Source: Treponema sp. (lineage in GTDB: Bacteria > Spirochaetota > Spirochaetia > Treponematales > Breznakiellaceae). From it: a stretch of 64,000 bases of DNA. Location: assembly GCA_009787835.1 (NCBI GenBank), contig WQSN01000006.1, positions 1-64,000 of the forward strand, written 5' to 3'. Both the position numbers and the translations under genes were made by a program. Shown here piece by piece: positions 26,032 to 36,115 of this stretch. The notes beneath the pieces were generated by a model, which saw only the letters and a program-made list of their open reading frames with translations, was not told the DNA's origin and ran no database searches. The stretch's first letter is position 1. Every line of letters begins with the position of its first letter.

Positions 26032-26052
26032 TAAAAAAAAGCGGCGTGTATT

Positions 26053-27822
26053 TTATTCGTGCTGAGCGGCTAACGCTAATATAGCAACAAAAAGAATCAG
26101 CGTAATTGCAGCCAGAAAGATTATCAGAGCGGCGGTAAAACCAAAACTTAATATCAGTAAAATTCCCAGATTATTCAGAAACGCGCGGTATATGAAAACA
26201 AGTCCGTAAAAGACTACCGGTAAAATCAGAAGCAGCAGTGGAAACAGAAAACGCGGATTTGTTTTTGTGCGGAAACGCCAGCCTATTATTATTACAATGG
26301 CCGCCATGGGAAGGAAAAATAATACCGAGCCAAGGCGGTTCAATATTTCCGCTTCAAATATCTGGCTGATATATCCTGTCGCGCCGAGTATTTTGGAGGC
26401 TGTGTACAGTTCATCAATCTGAAGATTGGGCAGCCCCCGGCGCACATTTGAAAGGAGTAAAAAATCCTCGATGCTTATATCAAGAATTACTCCAGTTGGC
26501 GTTTTATCTCCTATCAGCCATTCATCCTGCCAACTGTTATTTTTGTCATACCGGCTGAGAGCGTGAGTTAAAATAATTATTTGCTGTTTTCCGTTTATTA
26601 TATAGGGCAGGAGTTTCGCGTAATCGGCTCTCATGCTGACAACCGGACGCGAGAGCAGATCAAATTCCATGTACTCAAGTCCCATTCCGTAGGCAATATC
26701 AGGCGAAGTTGAAAGATTTTTAAAGCGGATAACAGCCCTTCCGCCGTGGCCTGGCAGGGAAAACAGCGCGCCTGTAAGTATCTCTCCAAGCGTTAATTCC
26801 ATTTCGTCAATAAAAAACGCGTATTCTTTTGTTCTCTGCTCGCTTGCGGCAAGGAAGCGCGATACATCGGGATCATCGGGAGTCTGAGCCAGCAGCTCCT
26901 GAAAAATATAATAGGCGCTTATAAAATCGCCTGAGTTCATCGCCTGATAACCTGAAAGTTTCAGATTGAAAAGCGCGTAAAGACGCTCTTCCCTCATGTT
27001 GGGCGACTGAGAATCGATCATGTTCCACGCTTCGCTCGCGAGCCTTGCCGCGTTAGCCGCTTCAGGGCTGCCGTCCAGAGCGAGCCTTTCGCCTGTAGTG
27101 GCGAGCCAGTGCGCGTCAAAATAGCGTTTTTCGGCGAATGCTTTTTCGCTCAGCGCGATTGCTGATGTTGCGTTTAACGATTGACCGTCTCCGGACAGCG
27201 GGGTTATTTCAGCGCTTCGCCATTCCCTTGACAGCGCTTCACGCGCTTCAGATTTTTCATAAATCTCATCGTACTGTTCCCTGTCAAGACCAATCTCAAT
27301 ATCCAGTTTTAAATTGTTTAACTCGGGACTGTTGGGCCAGACCTGTTCGCAAATTCCTATAAACTGTGAAGCCTCCTGCCACTCGCCCGCCTTGCTTCTG
27401 ATCTGTGCCTGCTCTTTTGCAAGATGATACAGTTCTCCCTTAAAGTGAATATTTTCTTCAGAATTTTTTACCAAGGGAAGAGCAAGAAAAAAAAACGCAC
27501 CGTAAATTACCGCGCAGATTATCGCGGTTATCAGCGATGAAAGCAGGCGGTTAAACAGCGCCTGGGAAAAACTGGGCTGTTTGTCTTCGGTGGAATGCGA
27601 AACCAGCCCGAAAGGAATGACAAGGGCGGAAAACGCCAGTGCCGGAAACAGGTTAAAAAATTCCAGCGCGCCCTGTATCAGCCGCCATTGGCCTGAAAAA
27701 ATCAATAGCGGCGGCTGCGAGCCGGGAAAAATAAAACGAAAAGTTATAATAAGTAAACCTGATATAAATATATAAATCAGGCAAATCATTTGCGGGGTGC
27801 GCAGTTTATTAAAGTTCATCAT
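26053..27822 (-). CDS. membrane protein with central TPR-like domain
   Basis: A 589-residue protein with three N-terminal membrane helices (about 8-30, 52-75, 88-118), a central soluble helical domain (about 120-350) with TPR-like units such as KAFAEKRYFDAHWLATTG and GDFISAYYIFQELLAQTPDD, a mixed domain to about 480, and three or four C-terminal helices (497-585). No enzyme motif is seen and the family is not recognised. Its start overlaps the end of the 27809-28729 gene by 14 bp, so the two are co-translated. Both are divergent from the MoxR operon at 28827 and may belong to the same envelope process. Confidence 0.65.
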   Translation of the reverse strand: MMNFNKLRTPQMICLIYIFISGLLIITFRFIFPGSQPPLLIFSGQWRLIQGALEFFNLFPALAFSALVIPFGLVSHSTEDKQPSFSQALFNRLLSSLITAIICAVIYGAFFFLALPLVKNSEENIHFKGELYHLAKEQAQIRSKAGEWQEASQFIGICEQVWPNSPELNNLKLDIEIGLDREQYDEIYEKSEAREALSREWRSAEITPLSGDGQSLNATSAIALSEKAFAEKRYFDAHWLATTGERLALDGSPEAANAARLASEAWNMIDSQSPNMREERLYALFNLKLSGYQAMNSGDFISAYYIFQELLAQTPDDPDVSRFLAASEQRTKEYAFFIDEMELTLGEILTGALFSLPGHGGRAVIRFKNLSTSPDIAYGMGLEYMEFDLLSRPVVSMRADYAKLLPYIINGKQQIIILTHALSRYDKNNSWQDEWLIGDKTPTGVILDISIEDFLLLSNVRRGLPNLQIDELYTASKILGATGYISQIFEAEILNRLGSVLFFLPMAAIVIIIGWRFRTKTNPRFLFPLLLLILPVVFYGLVFIYRAFLNNLGILLILSFGFTAALIIFLAAITLILFVAILALAAQHE

Positions 27823-28729
27823 GATTACCGCGCTTTTTTGCCATATAAACCAGAATGGTGTATAAATGCACCATCAATCCAAGGACGGCGAATATTATGG
27901 GAACCACCAGAGAAGATGGAATCATGTTTTTTAAAAACGTACTGAACAGTTCCTGCATTTCAGGAGAATTAAAAAAACCTGCTGCGGCAAGAATTCCGCG
28001 GAATGCGAGGATGCCAAGAAAAAGATTCGCAAGCGGCCACACACTGAATTCTAAAATAAAACCAAGCGAACACAATAAAAAAACAAGAGAGCCGGCGTAG
28101 ATTAAATATGGCGTTATTCCTTCGTTGAATCTCTGTTCAAGCTGTTGCGCGTTAAGCCTGACATCAATTGCGAGATTTTTTATATACCACGGCGAGTTAT
28201 CTGTAAATGGAATGGGAGGAAAATTTATCTGTGCGTTGGCGGTTGATTCCTGAAAAAATAATGGCCGGTCTGGCATTGCAGTTACCCGCGGTCCGAGCGG
28301 CTGCGCGGATCCATTCAGTAAAATTACCGCTGTTTCATTTCTGTTTATTGAATTGGACAGGATCAATCCGCTTTCACCCAACTGCCTGCCTGTAATCTGC
28401 GCGGGCGGCACATGTCTCCAGTGATACAGGGCGAATGAAACGCCAAAGTTAAAACCGATTGACAGGATCATCATACATAATACTGTTACCGGAGCGAAGC
28501 ACCGGTTCCTTGCGGCGTAACATAAAGTTATAACGACAGACAAATACATCGCAAGCGATAATGCCCAGTGCGCGGCGTTTATCAGTATTGTCAGGAATGT
28601 CTCGGGTTTTTGCGGCAGAACCCGTATCCAATCGACTCTCAGAGTCAGGTACCGGAAACCAGTGGCCGCAAGGAAAACCAGAACAAAACTGAGACTAAAA
28701 AAAAGCGCCAGCCTGGCAAGATTCCTCAC
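27809..28729 (-). CDS. hypothetical membrane protein
   Basis: A 306-residue protein starting with GTG at 28729. It has about six hydrophobic segments (near residues 8-28, 43-65, 75-100, 210-230, 232-260, 270-300) and a soluble insert (about 110-200) rich in Asn/Pro. It is the first gene of the pair with the TPR membrane protein. I see no family motif. Only 97 bp separates its start from the MoxR gene start on the other strand. Confidence 0.6.
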   Translation of the reverse strand: MRNLARLALFFSLSFVLVFLAATGFRYLTLRVDWIRVLPQKPETFLTILINAAHWALSLAMYLSVVITLCYAARNRCFAPVTVLCMMILSIGFNFGVSFALYHWRHVPPAQITGRQLGESGLILSNSINRNETAVILLNGSAQPLGPRVTAMPDRPLFFQESTANAQINFPPIPFTDNSPWYIKNLAIDVRLNAQQLEQRFNEGITPYLIYAGSLVFLLCSLGFILEFSVWPLANLFLGILAFRGILAAAGFFNSPEMQELFSTFLKNMIPSSLVVPIIFAVLGLMVHLYTILVYMAKKRGNHDEL

Positions 28730-28814
28730 TCTTTCAGATTAACATAAAAAAAACCTGCGCGCAATAGCATGAATGTTATTAGTGAGCCCTCTATCCACTG
28801 CCTGTTAATTAAGT

Positions 28815-28820
28815 TATTAT
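28815..28820 (+). promoter_or_regulatory. -10 box of the MoxR operon, leaderless geometry
   Basis: TATTAT ends 6 nt before the ATG at 28827, with no Shine-Dalgarno. The -35 (TATCCA, 28792-28797) is weak. Confidence 0.4.
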
Positions 28821-28826
28821 AAATTC

Positions 28827-29852
28827 ATGGATTCCCAAATTAAGCAGTCAATTGAATCGCTGATAAATAATATCAGGCGGCTGATATCAGTTGATGAAAA
28901 AAAACTGGAATATATTATCGCATCTCAGATAGCGGGCGGTCATGTGATCCTGGCGGATTCTCACGGGGTTGGAAAAACCTCTCTTGCGCGCGCGCTGGCT
29001 CAGTCCATACGCTGGCGTCCTGAGGATCTGGCGGCGATTGCCGGCGCTGGTTCAGGAGACGGCGGCATCGCTTCAGGCGAAGCTAAAATGGAAGGTTTTA
29101 GCCGCATTCAGTGCACTGTTGATCTTCTGCCGCAGGATATTCTGGGCTATAACCGTTTTATCGGCCATTCCGGCGAATTGATTTTTAACAAGGGACCCAT
29201 CTTCGCGCATTTTGTGTTATGCGACGAGATTAACCTGCTAACTCCCAAAACCCAGGGAAGTTTTTTCCAGGTGATGGAAGAGCAGAGCGTAACCATCGAA
29301 GGCAAGCTTTACCGTTTAAAAGATCCTTTTTTTATTATTGCCACTATGAATTTAAAGGGCGTTCACCTGTTTCCGCTTCCCGTGCCGCAGCTTGATCGTT
29401 TTATGATTCGCATCTCCCTTGGTTATCCGTCCGAAAAAGATGAAACAGAAATTATTAACCGGCACGGCAGGATAGACGCGTGGGACAGTTTTCAGAGCGT
29501 TATTGACAGCGCCGATTTGATCCGCTGGAGAAAAATGGTTGACGATGTGCAGATGCATGATGATGTAACCGCGTATATTGTAAACTGTGTCAGGCAAACA
29601 AGAACGCATCCGGATATTGAAACTCCCGCGAGTCCGAGAGCCGGCGTGCGCATTTCGCGTCTGGCAAAGTCATTGGCTCTCTGCCGCGGCATGGATTATG
29701 CAGGCGTTGACATAATAAAAGAAATTTTTATACACGCCATGGCTCACCGCATTGTCACCCGCGATCCTTCCATACCGCCGGAAGCGCCGCTTAAAAGTAT
29801 TTTAAATTCGGTTCCTGTTGAACCGAAACGCGCTGATCAATTGAACAAATGA
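28827..29852 (+). CDS. MoxR-family AAA+ ATPase
   Basis: A 341-residue cytoplasmic AAA+ protein. Walker A is SHGVGKTSLA, Walker B VLCDEINLLTPKTQ, followed by the MoxR-typical segment FFQVMEEQSVTIEGK and sensor region FIIATMNLKG. MoxR proteins act as chaperone-like ATPases that assemble or activate partners encoded by adjacent DUF58 and VWA genes. Here the next gene is a DUF58 protein, overlapping by 4 nt. A Ser/Gly/Ala-rich insertion follows Walker A (residues about 68-88). Confidence 0.93.
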   Translation: MDSQIKQSIESLINNIRRLISVDEKKLEYIIASQIAGGHVILADSHGVGKTSLARALAQSIRWRPEDLAAIAGAGSGDGGIASGEAKMEGFSRIQCTVDLLPQDILGYNRFIGHSGELIFNKGPIFAHFVLCDEINLLTPKTQGSFFQVMEEQSVTIEGKLYRLKDPFFIIATMNLKGVHLFPLPVPQLDRFMIRISLGYPSEKDETEIINRHGRIDAWDSFQSVIDSADLIRWRKMVDDVQMHDDVTAYIVNCVRQTRTHPDIETPASPRAGVRISRLAKSLALCRGMDYAGVDIIKEIFIHAMAHRIVTRDPSIPPEAPLKSILNSVPVEPKRADQLNK

Positions 29853-31192
29853 TCGGACAGGGAAAAGCTTCGGATAAAACCATATCCCGGACATGGCGGA
29901 TTAAGCCTGTATTCACGCCGGCAGGCGCTGCTGTTCTGGTTACTGCTCTGGTTATTTTAATCCGCTCCCTTTCCGCGCGCAACTCATACGAAATTGTAAT
30001 CTCATGCGCCGTCCTGCTTTTGCTTTTTTTTACGGGTATCTTCGGCGCGTGGAAGTCTCGGAAATTTGAATCCTTTGAAACCGGCTGGAAACCGCCGTTT
30101 CCCATGACAGCTAACGCGCGCGAAGATTCCATTGTATCAGGCCTTGACGCGCCTGTTCCGCTTTTTTTCCGTCTGCATTTTATTATCCGCGGGCGTTTTT
30201 TCCCATCGGGCACAGGCAGCGGCTGCCCTGTGCTGGCCGAAACTTCGGTTCCGCGCGGACAGACTCACGCGCGCCTTCTCCTTGATTTTCCGATGTCTGG
30301 CGTATTTCACGGAGAAGGCTTTTGTATGTTACGCGACATTTTCGGTTTCTATTCCTTTTCCTGCGGAATAACCCGGCGCAGAACTGTGAAGATAAGAAGC
30401 GCTCCGTGCTTCAGGAAAAGTTACAGTATAAACGCGCAGTCGGGCGCGGAAGACAAACGCAATAAACAAACAACCAGCGAAGAGCGTTATTACATGAGGG
30501 AATATACTCCAGGCGACCGTTTCCGGGATATAAACTGGAAAAGCTCAGAAAAGATTGATGCATTAATTACGCGCATATCGCCTGACAATCAGGAAAAGGT
30601 AAGCCGGATAGAGGTTTATTTCCGCAATTACGGACCTGCCAGTATTAATACCGGAAAACAAAGGAAAAAGAACAGGGAGCGCAGTGAGTCTATTCAGGCT
30701 CTTTGGCTTCTGGATCGGGCGAAGGCGCGGCTTTCGCATTTTTTAAGAAGCGTTATGGAGCAGAATTCATCCTTTGTTTTCAGCGTTCGTACTGCGCAAG
30801 GCGTCCGGGAAATTGAGGATCAGGATGACCTTGACGAGTTTCTGGAAGAGCTTTCCGGTATCGCTTTTTCTCCGCCGAAAAATGAAGGAGCGGCGCCTGC
30901 AGTTTCACAAGGTGATCTTTACGTTTTTTCAACTGCATGTGATTTTGGATTGTACAGTTTTCTGGTTGCGTGTAACCCGCGTCCAGTTTCCCTTTACATG
31001 ATTCAGCCCGCAGAGAAGAGAATAAAGGGCAGCAATATAAGCGTAAACACTGATATGGAAACTTTATATATCAGGGATTTTATTCAGAAAGGCTGCGTTC
31101 CATTTCCGGCGTACTTTAAAAGGAAAACAGTTAAACCGTCGGGAGCTCACGCCAACAGGACAGAGATAATGTACGCGGAGACGAGAATATGA
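29849..31192 (+). CDS. DUF58 membrane-associated protein
   Basis: A 447-residue protein with two N-terminal membrane helices (about 25-60) and the DUF58 signature MREYTPGDRFRDINWKSSEK (about residues 215-235). DUF58 proteins partner MoxR ATPases and transglutaminase-like proteins. The sequence continues with a region resembling the VWA-like fold of the family (SRIEVYFRNYG; DLYVFSTACDFG). Its start overlaps the MoxR stop and its stop overlaps the next start by 4 nt. Confidence 0.88.
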   Translation: MIGQGKASDKTISRTWRIKPVFTPAGAAVLVTALVILIRSLSARNSYEIVISCAVLLLLFFTGIFGAWKSRKFESFETGWKPPFPMTANAREDSIVSGLDAPVPLFFRLHFIIRGRFFPSGTGSGCPVLAETSVPRGQTHARLLLDFPMSGVFHGEGFCMLRDIFGFYSFSCGITRRRTVKIRSAPCFRKSYSINAQSGAEDKRNKQTTSEERYYMREYTPGDRFRDINWKSSEKIDALITRISPDNQEKVSRIEVYFRNYGPASINTGKQRKKNRERSESIQALWLLDRAKARLSHFLRSVMEQNSSFVFSVRTAQGVREIEDQDDLDEFLEELSGIAFSPPKNEGAAPAVSQGDLYVFSTACDFGLYSFLVACNPRPVSLYMIQPAEKRIKGSNISVNTDMETLYIRDFIQKGCVPFPAYFKRKTVKPSGAHANRTEIMYAETRI

Positions 31193-33537
31193 ATAAGCTC
31201 GGGAAGAAGGCGATCATTCTTTTTATCCTGCGGTTGTTTTTTTATTTCAGCGTAACGGGGCTTGTGCTTATACATCCGGGTATTTCCGTTTCCTTTGACC
31301 GAATCGGTACATTGCAGTGGTTTATTATTGTCCCAATTCAGATTTTAATAGCATTTCTTCCGTCATTCAGTTTTCGCAGCAGATGCATTGTCGCATTGCT
31401 TACGCTGGCTTTGCTTTCGGTATTAGCTGGAGGATTCAGCTCCGGAGCTTTGGAGCCGTTTCTTTCCGGCCTTGCCGCTTTTATACTTACATATCTTTTA
31501 TTTCATCATCCGCGCTGGGCGAAAATCGCGGCGCTGGAGCCGTTTTTTCTGGCATGGATATGCCTGCGCCTGCTTTCGCTGTCACGCTCCGGCGAAGACG
31601 CCGCAGGGCAGAGCATTGAGTTAACACAATTTATTTTAATCTGGACAATAGTAGTTTTTCTTTTACACAGCGTTGTGGTATATTTTTGCCTTTACCCGCA
31701 AAGTTCAGGCGCGGCATGGAAGGAAGGAACGCTTTTCGCTCTTGTCTCTGCTCTCGCGCTGGCTTTAGTGCTTTTTGTTTTACCCGCCGATTTTGTGCGA
31801 AATACCGTGATTGAAAATCTTATCCCTGAGCGGATACCGGAAAGAATTCGATCCGATTCTGAACATGGTATGCCGCAGGAAACAGAAGGAAGGAGAAACG
31901 GACGCAGAACCATTCCGCTTGACGGTAAGGGAGGCCAGCCTGGATTGCGCGGTATTTCGGAACACAGCTGGCAAAATAAAACAGGACGCGGCAGCGGAAA
32001 CGGAAACTCGGAAGATAACCGGCAGTATATGGTGATGATAGTAGCATCGGACAGGGAACCTGTGTATATGGGCAGTTCCTTTAACGGCCAGCTTGATCCT
32101 GTAAAAGGATTTCTTGCAAGCGATGATGAACCGCTGAACCGTCTTGCCTATCAGCGTTTTTTTGTTACATGGTTTAACAATGAGCCGAACTTTGACACGG
32201 GCAGGCGGCGGCAGGAAGTTTTTTCCCTTTCTACATTATCTCAAAAATATCTGCCGTACCGCCCCTTGTCAATTGATCCTACAATACTCAGCGAAGGTTC
32301 CGGACCTCTCCGCTACATTCATCAGGTTGTTTCAGGCACTCATTACGGAGATCCCCTCAGGCTCATTGGCACTGTTACGCGTCATTTAAGCGATACCGAA
32401 AAAAGCGCTCTTGCTCCCTATCTGGAACTTTCCCTGGAAAAGGGCGACATGGATGCCTTTGACGCTTACCTGAACAGCGCCATAAATTATTGGCAGGTAA
32501 ACCGTGAAGAGATTATCCTGAACGACGATTATCTAAAAGGAATTTTCAGTAATTCTCCCAATGCGTATTTTGCCGGAAATTCCTATCTGGAAAAAATTCT
32601 TGCGATACTGATAAGCTTTTCAAAATATCAGTATAACCTCAGTTACAATGACGATTATTCCATCGCGTCATTAAAAGAATTTCTTTTTAAATCAGCGGAA
32701 GGTGACTGCGTGGAATTTTCCAATACTCTGGCACTGCTCGGCAGGCTTGCGGGTATCCCGTCGCGGGTTGTGACAGGTTATCTGGCGGCTGAAAACCTTC
32801 AGACTCCGGCGCATCTGCGCGGCCTTTTTACGCTCCGCAATCAGATTAAAGTTCTGCAGGAATACCCGTTTGAAAACCTGTTCATGGTTACCAATCTTCA
32901 CAGTCATTCATGGACGCAGTTTTATATCCCCGGCTACGGATGGCTTGATTTTGAGGCGACATCATTTTCCATTCCGCCTGTAGGCATGGGCGATTTTAAT
33001 ACCTGGGATGTTGTAATTCCCATCATTGATGATGAAAAAGTTTTTTCCGCCGTTCGGAAATTTCCATGGCAGGCAGTTTTCAGGACCGCTTGCGTTCTGG
33101 CCGCTTTCCTGCTGTTAGGTGCATACGCCCTGCGCTACGGCCGCGAACTGGTTTTGTTTCTTGGAACACGAAACGGCGGAAGAGAAGGAGCCCGCTCTCT
33201 GTACCTTCTTCTCCTCGCGCGCCTTGCAGCGGACGGTAAACCAATAAAACCTGCGTCAAAAACAGCTCACGAATATCATGAATTGTTTTTTGCAAAATAC
33301 GCGAAAAAATCCAAATCGGAATATTCAATAAATGAAAAAGAATGCCCCGCCCTAAAAGCTTTTGCCGGCATTTACTCGGAACTGCGCTGGCGGCAATTTA
33401 CGGACGCATCTCAAATGGAAGAACGATTCCAACAGCTTACACAGGAGTATCATAACATACTTAACTCCACCCGCCGCCGCGACCCGTTACACGCCATAAA
33501 ACGCGTCTTCAGTTTAAGGGGGCTCGCATACCTATGA
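31189..33537 (+). CDS. TgpA-like transglutaminase-domain membrane protein
   Basis: A 782-residue protein: five to six N-terminal membrane helices (to about residue 205), an extracytoplasmic region with a transglutaminase-like core, one further helix (about 615-640) and a C-terminal cytoplasmic helical domain of the DUF4129 type. The catalytic triad is visible: Cys507 (GDCVEFS), His573 (HSHSWTQFY) and Asp587 (GWLDFEAT). It forms the usual MoxR-DUF58-TgpA triplet seen across bacteria, where the substrate is generally unknown. A charged Arg/Gly-rich linker is present near residues 208-270. Confidence 0.88.
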   Translation: MNKLGKKAIILFILRLFFYFSVTGLVLIHPGISVSFDRIGTLQWFIIVPIQILIAFLPSFSFRSRCIVALLTLALLSVLAGGFSSGALEPFLSGLAAFILTYLLFHHPRWAKIAALEPFFLAWICLRLLSLSRSGEDAAGQSIELTQFILIWTIVVFLLHSVVVYFCLYPQSSGAAWKEGTLFALVSALALALVLFVLPADFVRNTVIENLIPERIPERIRSDSEHGMPQETEGRRNGRRTIPLDGKGGQPGLRGISEHSWQNKTGRGSGNGNSEDNRQYMVMIVASDREPVYMGSSFNGQLDPVKGFLASDDEPLNRLAYQRFFVTWFNNEPNFDTGRRRQEVFSLSTLSQKYLPYRPLSIDPTILSEGSGPLRYIHQVVSGTHYGDPLRLIGTVTRHLSDTEKSALAPYLELSLEKGDMDAFDAYLNSAINYWQVNREEIILNDDYLKGIFSNSPNAYFAGNSYLEKILAILISFSKYQYNLSYNDDYSIASLKEFLFKSAEGDCVEFSNTLALLGRLAGIPSRVVTGYLAAENLQTPAHLRGLFTLRNQIKVLQEYPFENLFMVTNLHSHSWTQFYIPGYGWLDFEATSFSIPPVGMGDFNTWDVVIPIIDDEKVFSAVRKFPWQAVFRTACVLAAFLLLGAYALRYGRELVLFLGTRNGGREGARSLYLLLLARLAADGKPIKPASKTAHEYHELFFAKYAKKSKSEYSINEKECPALKAFAGIYSELRWRQFTDASQMEERFQQLTQEYHNILNSTRRRDPLHAIKRVFSLRGLAYL

Positions 33538-34778
33538 TGGAGAGAACAGGCATTATTATTAAAAAACCGCATATATTTCCGTTATTGGTAATATCTATTT
33601 TTTTTACGCTAAACGCCTGTTCGCGTAACACAGACTGGGTGCAGTTCCGCGGCGAGGGCGGGCGCGGCGTCAGCTCATCGCGCATTTCTCCGCCGCTGGG
33701 CCTGCGCTGGAAGATCAAACTTCAGGAAAGCGATGAAAAAATACGCTCTCTTAATCCGCCTGTAGTAATCGGCGACACAATCTATTTTGGTTCTGATGAC
33801 GGCAACTTCTACGCGCTGGATGTGGAAAGCGGCTACATGCGCTGGGTGTTTAAAAGCGGTGCGGAGATCAATTCAATTCCCTACGCTGACAGGGATCAGG
33901 TGTACTTTGGAAGCAAAGACGGCAAACTCTACGCGCTGTCACGCGACACCGGGCAGGAGATATGGAATTTTCCAATCAGGAGCCAGATCAATTCGCAGGT
34001 GCAGCGTTACGGTGATTACATAATCTTTGTAGGAGACGCTGACGCGATTTATTTTCTTTCTCCCGAAGGCGAGGAACAATTTAGAATTGACAATCCCGGC
34101 TGGTACAACTATACATTCCTGATGGCGGATGATGTTATGTATTTCGGTACAGGTCCGGTAGTTGAGCTAATCGGCCCTTATGATATCAACAAGAGGGATT
34201 TTTTATGGTTCTTGTCATATCATGAAATCGCTGCTACCTGGTATTCCTTTTCGGCGGTTCGCGGAGATTTGATTTATTTTGGAACCGCGGATCCTTACGG
34301 AGGATTGTATCTGGGTTTCTATGCCTTTAACCGTCATACGGGAGAAATGGTATGGGAGCAAATTCACGAAGGAATTCTGGATAACCAGGATTATGAAATG
34401 ATGTGGTATCTTTTTCTGCGAAATGTTGAACTGCTTGATTTCATGGCTCCCACAATATGGAAAGATTTGGTTATTTTCACCGGAGGCGACTGCGCCGCTC
34501 GCGCTTTTAACGCGGAAACAGGCGTTCTTCGCTGGGAAAAAATTTTTGATACTCCTGTAAGTTCGGCTCCAACAATCGCAGCGGGACGCGTGTACTTCGG
34601 TCTTCTTGGCGGTGATTTTACTCCGCCTAAACTGGTGTGTATTTCCGCGAAGGACGGTAGCCTGTTATGGGAAATGGAAACTGAAGGTTCAATTTTATCC
34701 GCGCCTGTTATCGCCGGTAAAAGAATTATATTTGGCACTGATGAAAGCGTATTCTATGTGCTGGAACAGGTATTTTAA
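33534..34778 (+). CDS. PQQ-like beta-propeller lipoprotein (BamB-like)
   Basis: A 414-residue protein with a lipoprotein signal (PLLVISIFFTLNAC, Cys about residue 24). The mature part has at least six propeller blades of the PQQ type: DTIYFGSDDGNFYALDVESG, QVYFGSKDGKLYALSRDTG, LVIFTGGDCAARAFNAETG and RVYFGLLGGDF. Such propellers are scaffolds; BamB in the outer-membrane assembly machine is one. It overlaps the transglutaminase-like gene by 4 nt, so it belongs to the MoxR operon. The partner is not known. Confidence 0.85.
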   Translation: MMERTGIIIKKPHIFPLLVISIFFTLNACSRNTDWVQFRGEGGRGVSSSRISPPLGLRWKIKLQESDEKIRSLNPPVVIGDTIYFGSDDGNFYALDVESGYMRWVFKSGAEINSIPYADRDQVYFGSKDGKLYALSRDTGQEIWNFPIRSQINSQVQRYGDYIIFVGDADAIYFLSPEGEEQFRIDNPGWYNYTFLMADDVMYFGTGPVVELIGPYDINKRDFLWFLSYHEIAATWYSFSAVRGDLIYFGTADPYGGLYLGFYAFNRHTGEMVWEQIHEGILDNQDYEMMWYLFLRNVELLDFMAPTIWKDLVIFTGGDCAARAFNAETGVLRWEKIFDTPVSSAPTIAAGRVYFGLLGGDFTPPKLVCISAKDGSLLWEMETEGSILSAPVIAGKRIIFGTDESVFYVLEQVF

Positions 34779-34802
34779 GTTAGTATAAGAGGTTTTAATT
34801 AA

Positions 34803-36062
34803 ATGAGCGATTCATTACTTTCCGTCTTTAAAAAATTAAAGGGCAATCCGCGCGCGTGCGTATATACAGAACCTTTATGGGGCCTTTCCATGAATCTTTG
34901 TATGCCGTATTTATCGGTATATATGCTGGCTTTGGGGCTGAACGATTCACGGATAGGCTTTATTACAACAATCTGCATGTTGTCTCAGTTTTTATTTTCC
35001 TTTTTGAGCGGCCCGATAACCGATAAAATAGGCAGAAGAAAAGCGACCGCGATTTTTGATGTGTTTGGATGGTGTATTCCGGCCCTTATCTGGTGGCGTG
35101 CGGAAAATTTCTGGTTTTTTCTCGTTGCGGCGATTATTAACGGCTCTAACGGAGTAACTGCGAATTCCTGGACATGCCTGTTGATCGAAGACGCGGAAAA
35201 AAAGCAGATAACAAGAATATTTTCCCTTACTACAGCATTCGGGCAGCTATCTGCCGTCTTCGCTCCCATCACTGCGGTTTTAATTTCCAGGCTGACACTT
35301 ATTCCTGCGATAAAAATTTTGTTTTTAAATGGTTTTATTTTAATGGCTGTAAAAGTAATCATTCTTTATCTGGCATCCAAAGAAACTGAAATCGGAAAAA
35401 TAAGGCTTGATGAAACAAAAGGAAAAAATATTTTTCAGCTTTCAGGCGGTTACGGCGAAGTAATTAAAATGATCCTTCAGTCCCGCGGCATGATTTTTTC
35501 AATTGTAATCGCGGCATTTAGCTGGATAGTCGGGGCAATTAACAATACCTTCTGGCAGATTTTGGTAACCAAAAAACTCCTTGTTTCCGAAGCGCTGCTT
35601 CCCCTTTTTAATATATTTAAATCAGTTCTGGCTATTATATTTTTATTCTTTGTTATTCCGAAACTTCTCAAGGGAATATTAAAGCTTCCCCTTGTTTTCG
35701 CCTTTACATCTTATTTCTTGGGACAGTTTCTGTTAATCATGATTCCCGCCGAAGGAATAATTAAATATCCCCTTATTTTATTGTCGCTTGTGTTTGACGG
35801 CTTTGCCGTCGGAGCCCTAACCATGCTCGGCGAATCTTTAATAAATATTCATTTGGTTCCGGGCGAACGGGCAAGAATACTGGCAATTCGTTTCATGTTT
35901 ATCATGCTGGTAACATCTCCGTTTGGATGGATTGGAGGCATACTTTCCGATATATCCAGGAATCTCCCCTTTATACTGAACATCGCGATACTTGTAACAG
36001 GCATTGTGATAACAATGGTTTACTACCGCAAAAGCAACGATCATTCAGCGGAGCATACATAA
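34803..36062 (+). CDS. major facilitator superfamily transporter
   Basis: A 419-residue protein with 12 hydrophobic segments. The loop 2-3 motif GPITDKIGRRKATAIFD is the classic MFS signature, and a matching GERARILAIRF occurs in the second half. The substrate is unknown. A ribosome-binding site (AGAGG) precedes the ATG. It is 24 nt downstream of the propeller lipoprotein gene and may be the last gene of that operon. Confidence 0.88.
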   Translation: MSDSLLSVFKKLKGNPRACVYTEPLWGLSMNLCMPYLSVYMLALGLNDSRIGFITTICMLSQFLFSFLSGPITDKIGRRKATAIFDVFGWCIPALIWWRAENFWFFLVAAIINGSNGVTANSWTCLLIEDAEKKQITRIFSLTTAFGQLSAVFAPITAVLISRLTLIPAIKILFLNGFILMAVKVIILYLASKETEIGKIRLDETKGKNIFQLSGGYGEVIKMILQSRGMIFSIVIAAFSWIVGAINNTFWQILVTKKLLVSEALLPLFNIFKSVLAIIFLFFVIPKLLKGILKLPLVFAFTSYFLGQFLLIMIPAEGIIKYPLILLSLVFDGFAVGALTMLGESLINIHLVPGERARILAIRFMFIMLVTSPFGWIGGILSDISRNLPFILNIAILVTGIVITMVYYRKSNDHSAEHT

Positions 36063-36103
36063 ATAATGTTTATTGATGTCTATCAATTTTATGTATTATT
36101 TGA

Positions 36104-36109
36104 TATGAT
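36104..36109 (+). promoter_or_regulatory. -10 box of the LUD gene, leaderless geometry
   Basis: TATGAT ends 6 nt before the ATG at 36116. No Shine-Dalgarno is seen and the -35 is weak. Confidence 0.4.
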
Positions 36110-36115
36110 TAATGT

